Source of the DNA: JANLSO01 sp031362405
Lineage (GTDB): Bacteria; Actinomycetota; Thermoleophilia; Miltoncostaeales; Miltoncostaeaceae
NCBI GenBank assembly: GCA_031362405.1
Contig: JANLSO010000088.1
Span: forward strand, 1 to 7,184
Direction: 5' to 3'
Length of the DNA: 7,184 nt
Part shown: positions 1-5,905 of the stretch, piece by piece
Layout: every line of letters starts with the position of its first letter
How positions within the stretch are numbered: the first letter of the stretch is position 1
The notes under the pieces: generated by a model
Databases searched by the model: none
What the model was told of the DNA's origin: nothing
The model's input: the letters and a program-made list of their open reading frames with translations, nothing else
Made by a program: the position numbers and the translations under genes

Positions 1-330
1 CGACCGGTCAGGAGCCGAGATACCGGTTGTGACGCCCTCGCGTGCCTCGATCGACTCGGTGAAGTGCGTGCCGTGCGGCGCCTCGTTGTGGCGCACCATC
101 ACCTGGAGACCGAGCTGCTCGCAGCGGTCGTTGGTGAGCGCGAGGCAGATGAGCCCGCGGGCGTGGGTGGCCATGAAGTTGACGGCCTCCGGGGTGGCGA
201 ACTGGGCCGCCATCACGAGGTCACCCTCGTTCTCACGATCTTCGGAGTCGCAGACGACGACCATGCGGCCGGCCCGGATCTCCTCGATGGCCTCGGCGAT
301 GGGGGCGAACACGCGGGAGGTACTGCTCAT
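1..330 (-). CDS. ribB/ribBA: 3,4-dihydroxy-2-butanone 4-phosphate synthase (RibB domain; possibly RibBA), N-terminal part
   Basis: Converts D-ribulose 5-phosphate to 3,4-dihydroxy-2-butanone 4-phosphate plus formate, the four-carbon precursor of the xylene ring of riboflavin; cytoplasmic, Mg-dependent. The 110 visible residues show the family landmarks: the acidic DSEDRENEGDLVMAA loop (residues 28-42; E33, E35 and D37 lie in the usual metal/substrate loop), THARGLICLAL (55-65), the HGTHFT stretch (86-91) and GVTTGISAPDRS (99-110). The frame runs open through the left edge, so it cannot be decided whether a GTP cyclohydrolase II (RibA) domain follows, as is common in Actinobacteria. The ATG at 330 overlaps the ribE stop in the 4-base ATGA 327-330, and an AAGG-containing ribosome site lies about 6 bases upstream, inside the end of ribE. 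This implies co-transcription and translational coupling. Identity is firm; the symbol depends on the missing half. Confidence 0.95.
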   Translation of the reverse strand, partial: MSSTSRVFAPIAEAIEEIRAGRMVVVCDSEDRENEGDLVMAAQFATPEAVNFMATHARGLICLALTNDRCEQLGLQVMVRHNEAPHGTHFTESIEAREGVTTGISAPDRS

Positions 331-938
331 CGCTCACCTTCTCGTTTGACATAGGGCGCGACGAATGCCTCGACGTACTTTGCCACCAGATCCGCCTCCA
401 AGTTGACGACCCGGCCGACGGCATCCTCACCGAGGGTCGTCATCGCCATCGTGTGGGGGATCAGCGCAATCGAGAAGTGGTCGTCGGTGCGCGCGGCGAC
501 GGTGAGGCTGACCCCGTCGACGGTGATGCTGCCCTTCTCGACGACGTATCGCATGATTGCAGGAGCAGCCGTGACGTCGAACATCACGCTCTCGCCCTCG
601 CGGCGGGCGGCCGCAACGACCCCGGTGCCATCGATGTGCCCCTGGACCAGGTGGCCGCCGAGGCGACCGTCGACCGGCATCGCCCGCTCGAGGTTCACAG
701 AGTCGCCCGCGGTTCGCTGCCCCAGGCACGTGCGCCGCAGGGTCTCCGCGACGGCGTCGATGCTAAAGCAGTCTCCGTCGATCGCCACGGCGGTCAAACA
801 GGCCCCGTCGACCGCCACGGAGTCACCGATCTGGAGGCCGTCGGCGACGTGCGGCGCGCGAAAGCTCAGCCGCGCGCCGGCCTCGGCCGCCTCGACCGCC
901 GTGACCACTCCGACTTCCTCAACCAGGCCGGTGAACAC
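327..938 (-). CDS. ribE: Riboflavin synthase, alpha subunit
   Basis: Dismutates two molecules of 6,7-dimethyl-8-ribityllumazine to riboflavin and 5-amino-6-ribitylamino-uracil, the last step of the pathway; a cytoplasmic trimer in known family members. The 203 residues are the usual length and form two lumazine-binding barrels (about 1-96 and 97-195). The signature N-terminus FTGLVEEVG (2-10), VDGACLTAV (43-51), GGHLVQGHIDGTG (94-106), KGSITVDGVSLTV (135-147) and IPHT (160-163) are all present. The duplicated VDGxxLTV element marks the internal repeat. The start is a GTG at 938, chosen because MFTGL is the invariant family N-terminus; a GAGGG ribosome site lies a few bases upstream in the 12-base gap after ribD. 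An ATG slightly upstream is out of frame. Also called ribC in some Actinobacteria. No defects seen. Confidence 0.97.
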   Translation of the reverse strand: MFTGLVEEVGVVTAVEAAEAGARLSFRAPHVADGLQIGDSVAVDGACLTAVAIDGDCFSIDAVAETLRRTCLGQRTAGDSVNLERAMPVDGRLGGHLVQGHIDGTGVVAAARREGESVMFDVTAAPAIMRYVVEKGSITVDGVSLTVAARTDDHFSIALIPHTMAMTTLGEDAVGRVVNLEADLVAKYVEAFVAPYVKREGER

Positions 939-950
939 TCAGACCCTCAT

Positions 951-2090
951 TCATATCTCTCGCGGCACCTGCGGCAGGGGCACCAACCGACCCGTGACGA
1001 GCACATCTTCCCCGACGCGCGTGACATCCGCCCTGGCCAGGCGCGGGGCATCGACCAGGCGACGCGCACCGTGTCCTCCGATCGCCCCCGGCGCATCGAC
1101 GCCCCCGATGAGCATCGGTGCGAGAAACCACCGCACCTCGTCGACCAACCCCGCGTCGAGGAACGACCCCGCAAGGCCCGCCCCACCTTCGACGAACAGC
1201 GACTGGATCTCGTATCCGCCAAGCGCGGCGAGGGCCTCGGCGACACGAGTCGCGGGGTCGCCCGAGACGGCGATGACCCGGGCTCCCGCGTCGTGCAACG
1301 CGGCAGTCCGGCCGGGCGGGGCGTCGGGGCCGACGACCACGTAGACCTGCGGATCATCCGGCGCGAGCATCGCCGCGGTGAGCGGCAGACGGGCGGTCGA
1401 GTCGAACACGACGCGCGCCGGCTGACGCACCGGGCCGTCGAGGTTGCGCGCGGTCAACCGGGGGTCGTCGGCGAGAGCGGTGCCGATACCGACGGCGACC
1501 GCATCGTGATCAGCCCGCCAGCGGTGAACCAGCGCCCGTGAATGCTCGCCGGAGATCCACTGGCTCTCGCCCGTTGCCGTGGCAATGCGCCCGTCGAGGC
1601 TCGTGGCGAGCTTTGCGACGACGTGCGGCCGACCGAGGACGCTCGCGGTGATGAACGCGGCGTTCAGCTCGCGGCAGGCCTCCTCGTCAGACACCTCGGC
1701 CAGCGCGACCGCGATGCCGGCCTCCTCCAAGATTCGGACGCCCTGGCCCCGGGTGCGCTCCAGCGGATCCAGGCAGCCGATCACGACCCGGGCCACCCCG
1801 GCGGCGATCAGACCATCCGTGCAGGGCGGCGTACGGCCGAAGTGAGAACACGGCTCCAGCGTGCAGACGACCGTGGCCCCGCGTGCCGCCGGGCCGGCGG
1901 CACGCAGCGCCATCACCTCGGCATGAGGAAGGCCCGGCCCCTCGTGCCATCCCTCGCCGATCGTGGCGTCGGCCGCGAGAACGACGGCCCCCACCAGCGG
2001 GTTGGGGCTGACCCGCCCCCGGCCGTTCATCGCGAGTTCGCGTGCCCGGGCCAGAGCAGCGCGCTCGACGGCGGTGACGCCGCCGGTCAC
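951..2090 (-). CDS. ribD: Bifunctional riboflavin deaminase/reductase RibD
   Basis: Catalyses two consecutive steps after GTP cyclohydrolase II: deamination of the 2,5-diaminopyrimidine ribosyl phosphate, then NADPH-dependent reduction of the ribosyl side chain. The 379 residues match the usual bifunctional length. The N-terminal zinc deaminase domain (about 8-145) carries VSPNPLVGAVV (27-37), HAE (H56, E58) and the PCSHFGRTPPC motif (C81, C90), so all zinc and catalytic residues are present. The C-terminal reductase domain begins near RPHVVAKLATSLDGRIA (154-170) and includes a QWISG element, GIGTALADDPRLTAR and the late FVEGGAGLAGSFLDAGLVDE stretch. The DPNP loop common in other RibD proteins reads DPLERTRGQG here. 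The start is a GTG at 2090, which overlaps the rpe stop as GTGA (2087-2090); the frame stays open to 2414, but only across rpe. The 12-base gap to ribE keeps the operon contiguous. Confidence 0.96.
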   Translation of the reverse strand: MTGGVTAVERAALARARELAMNGRGRVSPNPLVGAVVLAADATIGEGWHEGPGLPHAEVMALRAAGPAARGATVVCTLEPCSHFGRTPPCTDGLIAAGVARVVIGCLDPLERTRGQGVRILEEAGIAVALAEVSDEEACRELNAAFITASVLGRPHVVAKLATSLDGRIATATGESQWISGEHSRALVHRWRADHDAVAVGIGTALADDPRLTARNLDGPVRQPARVVFDSTARLPLTAAMLAPDDPQVYVVVGPDAPPGRTAALHDAGARVIAVSGDPATRVAEALAALGGYEIQSLFVEGGAGLAGSFLDAGLVDEVRWFLAPMLIGGVDAPGAIGGHGARRLVDAPRLARADVTRVGEDVLVTGRLVPLPQVPREI

Positions 2091-2764
2091 CCGCGCGCCA
2101 GGGCCTGCAGTTCGCTCCAGGCGGCGATCGGATCGGGCGCGCCGAACACCGCCGATGCGGAGACCATCCAGTCGGCTCCTGCGTCGCGGGCTCCGGCAAG
2201 CGTCGCGGCCCCGATGCCGCCGTCGACCTCGATCAGCACCCGATCGGGGAGCAGCGCCCGCAGCCCGCGGACGCGCTCGGGGGTCGTCGCGATGAAGCTC
2301 TGACCGGCGAAACCGGGGTTCACCGACATCACGTTCACGTAGTCGAGCCGCTCGATCACTGGAACGACGGCCTCGATCGGCGTGCCCGGGTTGATCGCCA
2401 CCCCCGCCCGGCATCCGGCGTCGCGAATCGCGCCGAGCAGGCGATGCATGTGCGGGTCGGTTTCGACGTGCACGCTGATCGCGTCGGCGTGCGGTGCGAA
2501 GAGGTCGATGAGCTCAGCCGGACGCTCGACCATCAGATGAACGTCGACCCATGCTCCCCGGGGACGCGCCACCCGTGCAACGGCGGCGGTGAAATCGGGT
2601 CCGACGGTCAGGTTGGGAACGAAATGCGCATCCATCACATCCACATGGAAGACCTGTGCCCCGGCATCGATGAACGCCCCGAGTTGGGAACCGAGGGCCA
2701 GCATGTCGGCCGACATGACCGACGGCAGAACCGCGGGGCGAGGAGTTTCGGGGGCATCGCGCAT
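2087..2764 (-). CDS. rpe: Ribulose-phosphate 3-epimerase
   Basis: Interconverts D-ribulose 5-phosphate and D-xylulose 5-phosphate in the pentose phosphate pathway; a cytoplasmic TIM barrel with one divalent metal. The 225 residues are close to the family's usual length. Landmarks in order: LPSVMSADML (13-22, the usual PSxLSAD), HVDVMDAHFVPN (40-51), DVHLMV (74-79), MSVNPGFAGQSF (146-157) and IEVDGGIG (178-185). The metal and catalytic residues H40, D42, H76 and D181 are all there. I place the start at the ATG at 2764, about ten residues before the conserved core. The frame stays open to 2887, but that extension would cross the divergent control region and the antitoxin gene and has no family-like sequence. 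No Shine-Dalgarno sequence is visible, so the message may be leaderless. It is the first gene of the rib operon, where it would tune the supply of the RibB substrate; rpe next to rib genes is known in Mycobacterium and Corynebacterium. Confidence 0.97.
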   Translation of the reverse strand: MRDAPETPRPAVLPSVMSADMLALGSQLGAFIDAGAQVFHVDVMDAHFVPNLTVGPDFTAAVARVARPRGAWVDVHLMVERPAELIDLFAPHADAISVHVETDPHMHRLLGAIRDAGCRAGVAINPGTPIEAVVPVIERLDYVNVMSVNPGFAGQSFIATTPERVRGLRALLPDRVLIEVDGGIGAATLAGARDAGADWMVSASAVFGAPDPIAAWSELQALARG

Positions 2765-2771
2765 GCGACGA

Positions 2772-2777
2772 ACCGTA
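2772..2777 (-). promoter_or_regulatory. Possible -10 element for a leaderless rpe-rib transcript
   Basis: On the minus strand this reads TACGGT, fitting the actinobacterial TAnnnT -10 pattern, and lies 7 bases before the rpe ATG at 2764. That distance would place the transcript start at or next to the start codon, which fits the absence of a ribosome-binding site. I find no convincing -35 box at 16-19 bases, so the call is tentative. Confidence 0.3.
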
Positions 2778-2783
2778 CCGACT

Positions 2784-2801
2784 GGCGAGCCGATACTCGC
2801 C
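2784..2801. repeat. Perfect 6-base inverted repeat in the divergent promoter region
   Basis: GGCGAG, a 6-base spacer, then CTCGCC. It lies upstream of both divergent genes, just before the candidate -35 box of the antitoxin and where an rpe -35 would be. Ribbon-helix-helix antitoxins usually repress their own operon through short dyads, so this is a candidate operator; six-base arms also arise by chance in DNA this rich in GC. Confidence 0.35.
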
Positions 2802-2802
2802 G

Positions 2803-2831
2803 TGGAGACTGATAGCAGGCGATGATATCGT
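2803..2831 (+). promoter_or_regulatory. Candidate promoter of the vapBC-kinase genes (leaderless)
   Basis: TGGAGA (2803-2808, 4 of 6 matches to TTGACA), a 17-base spacer, then TATCGT (2826-2831, TAnnnT, 4 of 6 matches to TATAAT). The -10 ends 6 bases before the ATG at 2838, so transcription would begin about at the start codon, giving a leaderless message. The only SD-like bases (GAGG, 2833-2836) are too close to the ATG to serve, which supports this reading. No mapped start site is available. Confidence 0.5.
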
Positions 2832-2833
2832 CG
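2820..2833. repeat. Imperfect 14-base palindrome over the -10 box, candidate antitoxin operator
   Basis: CGATGATATCGTCG is centred on GATATC and differs from its own reverse complement at only one symmetric pair of positions. It covers the candidate -10 box and ends 4 bases before the antitoxin ATG, the classic place for autorepression by an antitoxin or toxin-antitoxin complex. The functional role is inferred. Confidence 0.45.
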
Positions 2834-2837
2834 AGGT

Positions 2838-3137
2838 ATGAAAAAGATCCTCACGCGGGTCGATGACGACCTCCATGCCCGCATCAAGGCTCACGCCGTC
2901 GAGGTCGGCTCATCGATGAACGATGTGATCGTTACCGCGCTCGAGCGGGAACTCGACGCGGTGGCCGATCCGCACCAACGCCTGCGCGCTCGCGCAGCGG
3001 CGCTCGGAATGCTGGCGCAACCCGGCGCTCAACCCGCCAAAGACCCCGATCGCCAGAAGGCCGTCCTCGCCCTTCGTGGCGACGCAGGCGCAGCGGTTTT
3101 GGAGGGCCTGGAATGGGCCCGGGGCCCGAAGCCCTGA
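2838..3137 (+). CDS. Ribbon-helix-helix antitoxin, VapB type
   Basis: Small protein of 99 residues expected to neutralise the downstream PIN toxin and repress its own promoter. The N-terminus MKKILTRVDDDLHARIKAHA (1-20) followed by VGSSMNDVIVTALEREL is a typical Arc/MetJ-like ribbon-helix-helix: a basic beta strand pairing in the dimer for DNA contact, then two helices. The middle is a charged linker rich in Ala, Arg and Pro. The C-terminal part (about 72-99, containing LALRGDAGAAVLEGLEWARG) resembles the toxin-binding tail of actinobacterial VapB proteins, with hydrophobic and Arg residues suited to the PIN active-site groove. Its end overlaps the toxin gene by 25 bases. It is divergent from rpe across 73 bases. 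The start is the first ATG after a TAnnnT box and has no usable ribosome site. The toxin partner makes the call secure; the exact VapB subfamily is not resolved. Confidence 0.9.
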   Translation: MKKILTRVDDDLHARIKAHAVEVGSSMNDVIVTALERELDAVADPHQRLRARAAALGMLAQPGAQPAKDPDRQKAVLALRGDAGAAVLEGLEWARGPKP

Positions 3138-3589
3138 GTTCAACGGCCAGACACAGAGTTGCCTACTGCGATTCGAGCGCCATTCTTTGTGCGTATATGG
3201 CAGACGAGGATGGGCACGAACAGGTGCGGCACCTACTCGCCGCAGATGACATCTCACTGGTCACGTCAGCTCTCGCCGACGTGGAGATCACCGCCGCCAT
3301 GTTCGCCGCAGCGCGCCGTGGTCGGATCGACGATCCCGCGGCGGCGATCGCAGAGATCGCCGCAGATGAGGGCGGGCCCCTCGTATTGATCGCACTCGAC
3401 GGTGCAGAGGTGCTTCCCCTCGCGCGGGCGCTGTGCGAACGCCATCGCCTCCGGGCCCTCGACGCGATACACCTCGCCGTCGCCCTCACCGATGCCCAGG
3501 AACTGGCCGACGGAAGGCCATTCGTTTTCATCACGCGCGACGCCGATCAGGCCGCGGCGGCGCGCGCCGAGGGCCTGGTCGTCGAGTAG
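3113..3589 (+). CDS. vapC: PIN-domain ribonuclease toxin, VapC type
   Basis: Predicted Mg-dependent endoribonuclease; VapC family toxins cut tRNA or rRNA and stop translation when free of antitoxin. The 158 residues show the PIN core: YCDSSAIL (18-25, D20), SALADVEI with E58, RALDAIHLAVAL (114-125, D117) and FITRDADQAAAARAEGL (139-155, D143). All four acidic metal-binding residues are therefore intact, so the toxin should be active. The start is fixed by a strong GGAGGG ribosome site (3101-3106) 6 bases before the ATG at 3113. That start lies inside the antitoxin's last codons and gives about 15 residues before the usual PIN N-terminus. The overlap couples toxin to antitoxin translation. Its stop TAG is directly followed by an ATG (see 3590-3610), and the kinase starts 13 bases later. 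The RNA target cannot be read from sequence. Confidence 0.93.
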   Translation: MGPGPEALSSTARHRVAYCDSSAILCAYMADEDGHEQVRHLLAADDISLVTSALADVEITAAMFAAARRGRIDDPAAAIAEIAADEGGPLVLIALDGAEVLPLARALCERHRLRALDAIHLAVALTDAQELADGRPFVFITRDADQAAAARAEGLVVE

Positions 3590-3610
3590 ATGACCGCGAC
3601 CGATGAGTAG
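3590..3610 (+). other. Six-codon mini-ORF joining the vapC stop to the kinase start
   Basis: Reads M-T-A-T-D-E-stop. Its ATG abuts the vapC TAG (TAGATG), and its frame runs over the kinase ATG at 3603 and stops at 3608-3610. No Shine-Dalgarno sequence serves the kinase start, so ribosomes ending on vapC could re-initiate here or directly on the kinase. It could equally be chance; no peptide function is claimed. Confidence 0.3.
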
Positions 3611-5579
3611 CGCCCCGGGAGGGCTTCTCGCAGACCGCTACGAGCTGCGCCAGATTCTCGGCCGCGGTGGGATGGGCGAGGTCTGGCGCGCCTGGGACCG
3701 CGAGCTCGAACGCGATGTCGCGATCAAGTCGCTGCTGCCGCACCTCACCGCCGAACCGGATCTCGTCGGTCGCTTCCGTCGTGAGGCCCGGGCGCTGGCG
3801 CGCCTTCGGCACCCGGGCATCATCGCCCTCTACGACATCCTGCGACTGCCTGAAGAGCGCATCTATCTGGTGTTGGAGTTCGTCCCGGGAGAGCCCCTCG
3901 ACGCGATCATGGCGCGCGGGCCGCTCGGCTGGAGACGGTGCGCCGACATCGGATCGCAGGTCTGTGATGCCCTCGCCGTCGCGCATGCCGAGGGGGTCGT
4001 GCATCGCGACGTGAAGCCCGGAAACATTCTCGTCGAGCCCAGTGGAGCCGTACGCGTCGCCGACTTCGGGCTCGCTCGATTGGCATCGACGGGCCCCGAC
4101 AGTAAGTCGCAGGTCACCACCAAGACCGGCATCGTGATGGGCACTCCCGGCTACTGGGCCCCCGAGCAGGCCCTCGGCAAGAAGATCGTGCCGCAAACCG
4201 ATCTCTACGCGCTCGGTGCCGTGCTGTTCGAGGCTGCCACCGGGCGCCTGCCGTTCGTCTCCGACGAGCCCGGGCCGGCGGCGGCGTTCATCCACATCGC
4301 CTCCCCCATCCCCGATCCGCGCAGCGTTCGGGCCGATCTTCCCGCCGACGCCGCAGGCGTCATCATGCGGGCGCTGGCAAAGGAGCCGGAGGGGCGCTAC
4401 GACTCTGCGGCCGACATGGCGATCGCGCTGCGCCAGACGGCCGGGTCGTTGCCGCCCGCCGTGACCTACCCACCGACCCAACGCGGCGCGGTGACATATC
4501 CGCCTCCGGTGGCCGCCACCGAGGTCGTCCCCGTGGCGGGACCCACGGTCCAACCGACGGCCTGGGCGCGCCCCGAGCCGCCCCCACCCCCACCTCCACC
4601 ACCGGCGCGTCTGCCGGTGTCGCCCGAGGCGACGACCGGCAACCAGCGGGAGCCACGCCGAGCATCTCGCCGCGTGACGGCAGGCGTCGGGATCGGCGTC
4701 GTCGGTGCGATCGTCGCCGCGGCAATCGGAGGTACCGTTCTCGGCCGCGGCGACGGAGGCGAGGCGACACCTGCGCCCGAGAGCCGACCGGTCTCCAGCG
4801 AACGGCTGGCCATCCGGGTCGACCCTGCATGGACCGGCGCCCCTCCTGCGCTCGATGGTGTCGGGATCCCATCTCCGGTCGGCGCCTCGGGACCATCCGG
4901 AGCAGGCGTCGCCGCCGGGCTGGTCTCGAGCAGAGAACCGAACCTCCTCGCCGCAGGGCTCGAGAGCACCGGACCACCCACGCGGGTGAGGCTCGGCTCG
5001 GGGGTCGAGGCTCTTCGCCACCGCATCACTGTCGCGGGCGTAAGCGGCGGGCCGGCAATCGCGTTCACCGTGCCGACCGCCGCCGGTGTCGCGACCGTTG
5101 TGTGCATCCTCGGGTCGGGCGACGGCGCGTCGGAGCGCCTGTGCGACGACGTCGGTGCATCGCTGACGGTCAGCAAAAACACTCGGGCCTTCGCCGTCGG
5201 CCCCTCGGCGGCCTTCGCGAAGGCACTGAACACCGAGCTCGCGACCATCTCGCGTGTCCGCGCGACACGCCTTCGGCAGATCGCCGGTGCCGACAACGCA
5301 AGCGAGCAGGCGACCGCAGCGCTGGGCATCGCTTCGGCCTACGCCGGAGCCGCAGAGCGCGTGACGGTCAACGATCTCGCGCCCGGGCCGCGGAAGGCGG
5401 CCGATATCGTCGTTCGCAACCTCGGGGCGCTGGCCGGTGCGTATCGCCGTCTGGCCACCGCCGCACGCGGCGATTCCACCGAAGGCTGGGCCGCCGGGCG
5501 TCGTGAGATTGTCACCGCCGACAAACGACTATCTGCCGCAGTCGAAGCCCTGGAGGCGTTCGGCTACCGCATCGGTTAG
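3603..5579 (+). CDS. Transmembrane Ser/Thr protein kinase, PknB-like, with uncharacterised extracellular region
   Basis: Membrane receptor kinase of 658 residues. The cytoplasmic catalytic domain (about 13-276) is complete: glycine loop LGRGGMGEV (19-27), K42 in VAIK, E61 as the likely helix-C Glu, HRDVKPGN (134-141), DFG (154-156), and GTPGYWAPEQ (180-189). The activation loop holds T172, T173 and T175, placed like the autophosphorylated Thr pair of PknB. A linker follows, with nine prolines in a row at 326-334, then a basic stretch (about 348-357), then one TM segment (about 360-380, Ala/Gly/Val rich). The outer part (384-658) has no PASTA repeats. It begins as a probable beta-rich region with only two cysteines, C501 and C514, a likely disulfide, and ends in an Ala-rich, probably helical region (about 520-658). 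I do not recognise a named ligand domain; related outer regions may occur in other Thermoleophilia kinases, which I recall only loosely. The start at ATG 3603 gives the normal ten-residue lead before the kinase fold and has no ribosome site. It lies 13 bases after vapC. Confidence 0.93.
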   Translation: MSSAPGGLLADRYELRQILGRGGMGEVWRAWDRELERDVAIKSLLPHLTAEPDLVGRFRREARALARLRHPGIIALYDILRLPEERIYLVLEFVPGEPLDAIMARGPLGWRRCADIGSQVCDALAVAHAEGVVHRDVKPGNILVEPSGAVRVADFGLARLASTGPDSKSQVTTKTGIVMGTPGYWAPEQALGKKIVPQTDLYALGAVLFEAATGRLPFVSDEPGPAAAFIHIASPIPDPRSVRADLPADAAGVIMRALAKEPEGRYDSAADMAIALRQTAGSLPPAVTYPPTQRGAVTYPPPVAATEVVPVAGPTVQPTAWARPEPPPPPPPPPARLPVSPEATTGNQREPRRASRRVTAGVGIGVVGAIVAAAIGGTVLGRGDGGEATPAPESRPVSSERLAIRVDPAWTGAPPALDGVGIPSPVGASGPSGAGVAAGLVSSREPNLLAAGLESTGPPTRVRLGSGVEALRHRITVAGVSGGPAIAFTVPTAAGVATVVCILGSGDGASERLCDDVGASLTVSKNTRAFAVGPSAAFAKALNTELATISRVRATRLRQIAGADNASEQATAALGIASAYAGAAERVTVNDLAPGPRKAADIVVRNLGALAGAYRRLATAARGDSTEGWAAGRREIVTADKRLSAAVEALEAFGYRIG

Positions 5580-5905
5580 AAGGGCGTCGACGGGCCCGGA
5601 GCGGGGCCCGGTGCAGGGGGAGCCGGCGATGGCGCGGGTTCCGGTGCAGGCCCGGGGCCTGGCGCAGGCGAGGGGCTCGGGGTGGGCGGCGGCACGGGCG
5701 CGGGCGGTGGAATGAGGTTGACGATCCGCGGCGCAGGCGCCGGGGGTGGTCCAATGGGCTCGGTCCCCCGTTGCAGGGCCTCCGGGCTCGAAAGTGCGCG
5801 GACGGTGACCGTGTCGGTTACCGAGGCGCGGCCAAGCATGAAGGCGCCACCGAAGGCGGCCGCCGCAGCGGCCACCCCGGCGGTGACGACTAGACCCGGG
5901 CGCAT
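5576..5905 (-). CDS. Small one-TM (or secreted) protein with Pro/Ala-rich tail
   Basis: Hypothetical protein of 109 residues. A short N-terminus (MRPG) leads into an Ala-rich hydrophobic segment (5-24), then SVTDTVTVRAL, and from about residue 53 a tail almost wholly of Pro, Ala, Gly and Ser, with PAP and PGP units up to the last residues. It could be a membrane anchor with an extended extracellular rod, or a secreted protein if cut after GRA (25-27). Its segment starting VTAGV and ending LGR is strikingly like that of the kinase across the stop codon. The ATG at 5905 lies 16 bases inside the end of the fibronectin-III gene, implying coupling; a GGGAG lies somewhat far upstream (about 12 bases). 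Its TAA overlaps the kinase TAG by 4 bases tail to tail. Composition alone can keep frames open in such GC-rich DNA, but the membrane segment plus gene overlap argue it is real. Function unknown. Confidence 0.65.
   Translation of the reverse strand: MRPGLVVTAGVAAAAAAFGGAFMLGRASVTDTVTVRALSSPEALQRGTEPIGPPPAPAPRIVNLIPPPAPVPPPTPSPSPAPGPGPAPEPAPSPAPPAPGPAPGPSTPF

Noticed and set aside
453..1541. Plus-strand open frame of 362 codons opposite ribE and ribD
   Set aside because: Arg/Asp/Gly-rich shadow in high-GC DNA; the minus strand carries ribE and ribD with all family motifs, and the frame has no recognisable fold.
1542..2303. Plus-strand open frame of 253 codons opposite ribD and rpe
   Set aside because: Antisense to two certain genes, of shadow-type composition, without motifs.
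2091..2414. Upstream extension of the ribD frame into rpe
   Set aside because: This segment is out-of-frame rpe; the GTG at 2090 gives a normal N-terminus and the GTGA overlap.
2765..2887. 41-residue upstream extension of rpe
   Set aside because: It would cross the divergent control region and the antitoxin start, and its Ser/Arg-rich sequence has no counterpart in the epimerase family.
2838..3589. Toxin-antitoxin pair as a decayed or mobile remnant
   Set aside because: Both genes are intact, base composition matches the neighbours, and there are no insertion-sequence ends, repeats or integrase traces nearby.
4578..4604. Proline codon run as a tandem DNA repeat
   Set aside because: It is a coding homopolymer (nine Pro) in the kinase linker with mixed third bases, as usual for such linkers.
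3531..5021. Minus-strand open frame of 496 codons opposite the kinase
   Set aside because: Long only because of GC-rich codon structure; the plus strand shows every kinase motif, and this translation is Arg/Gly-rich without domain signs.
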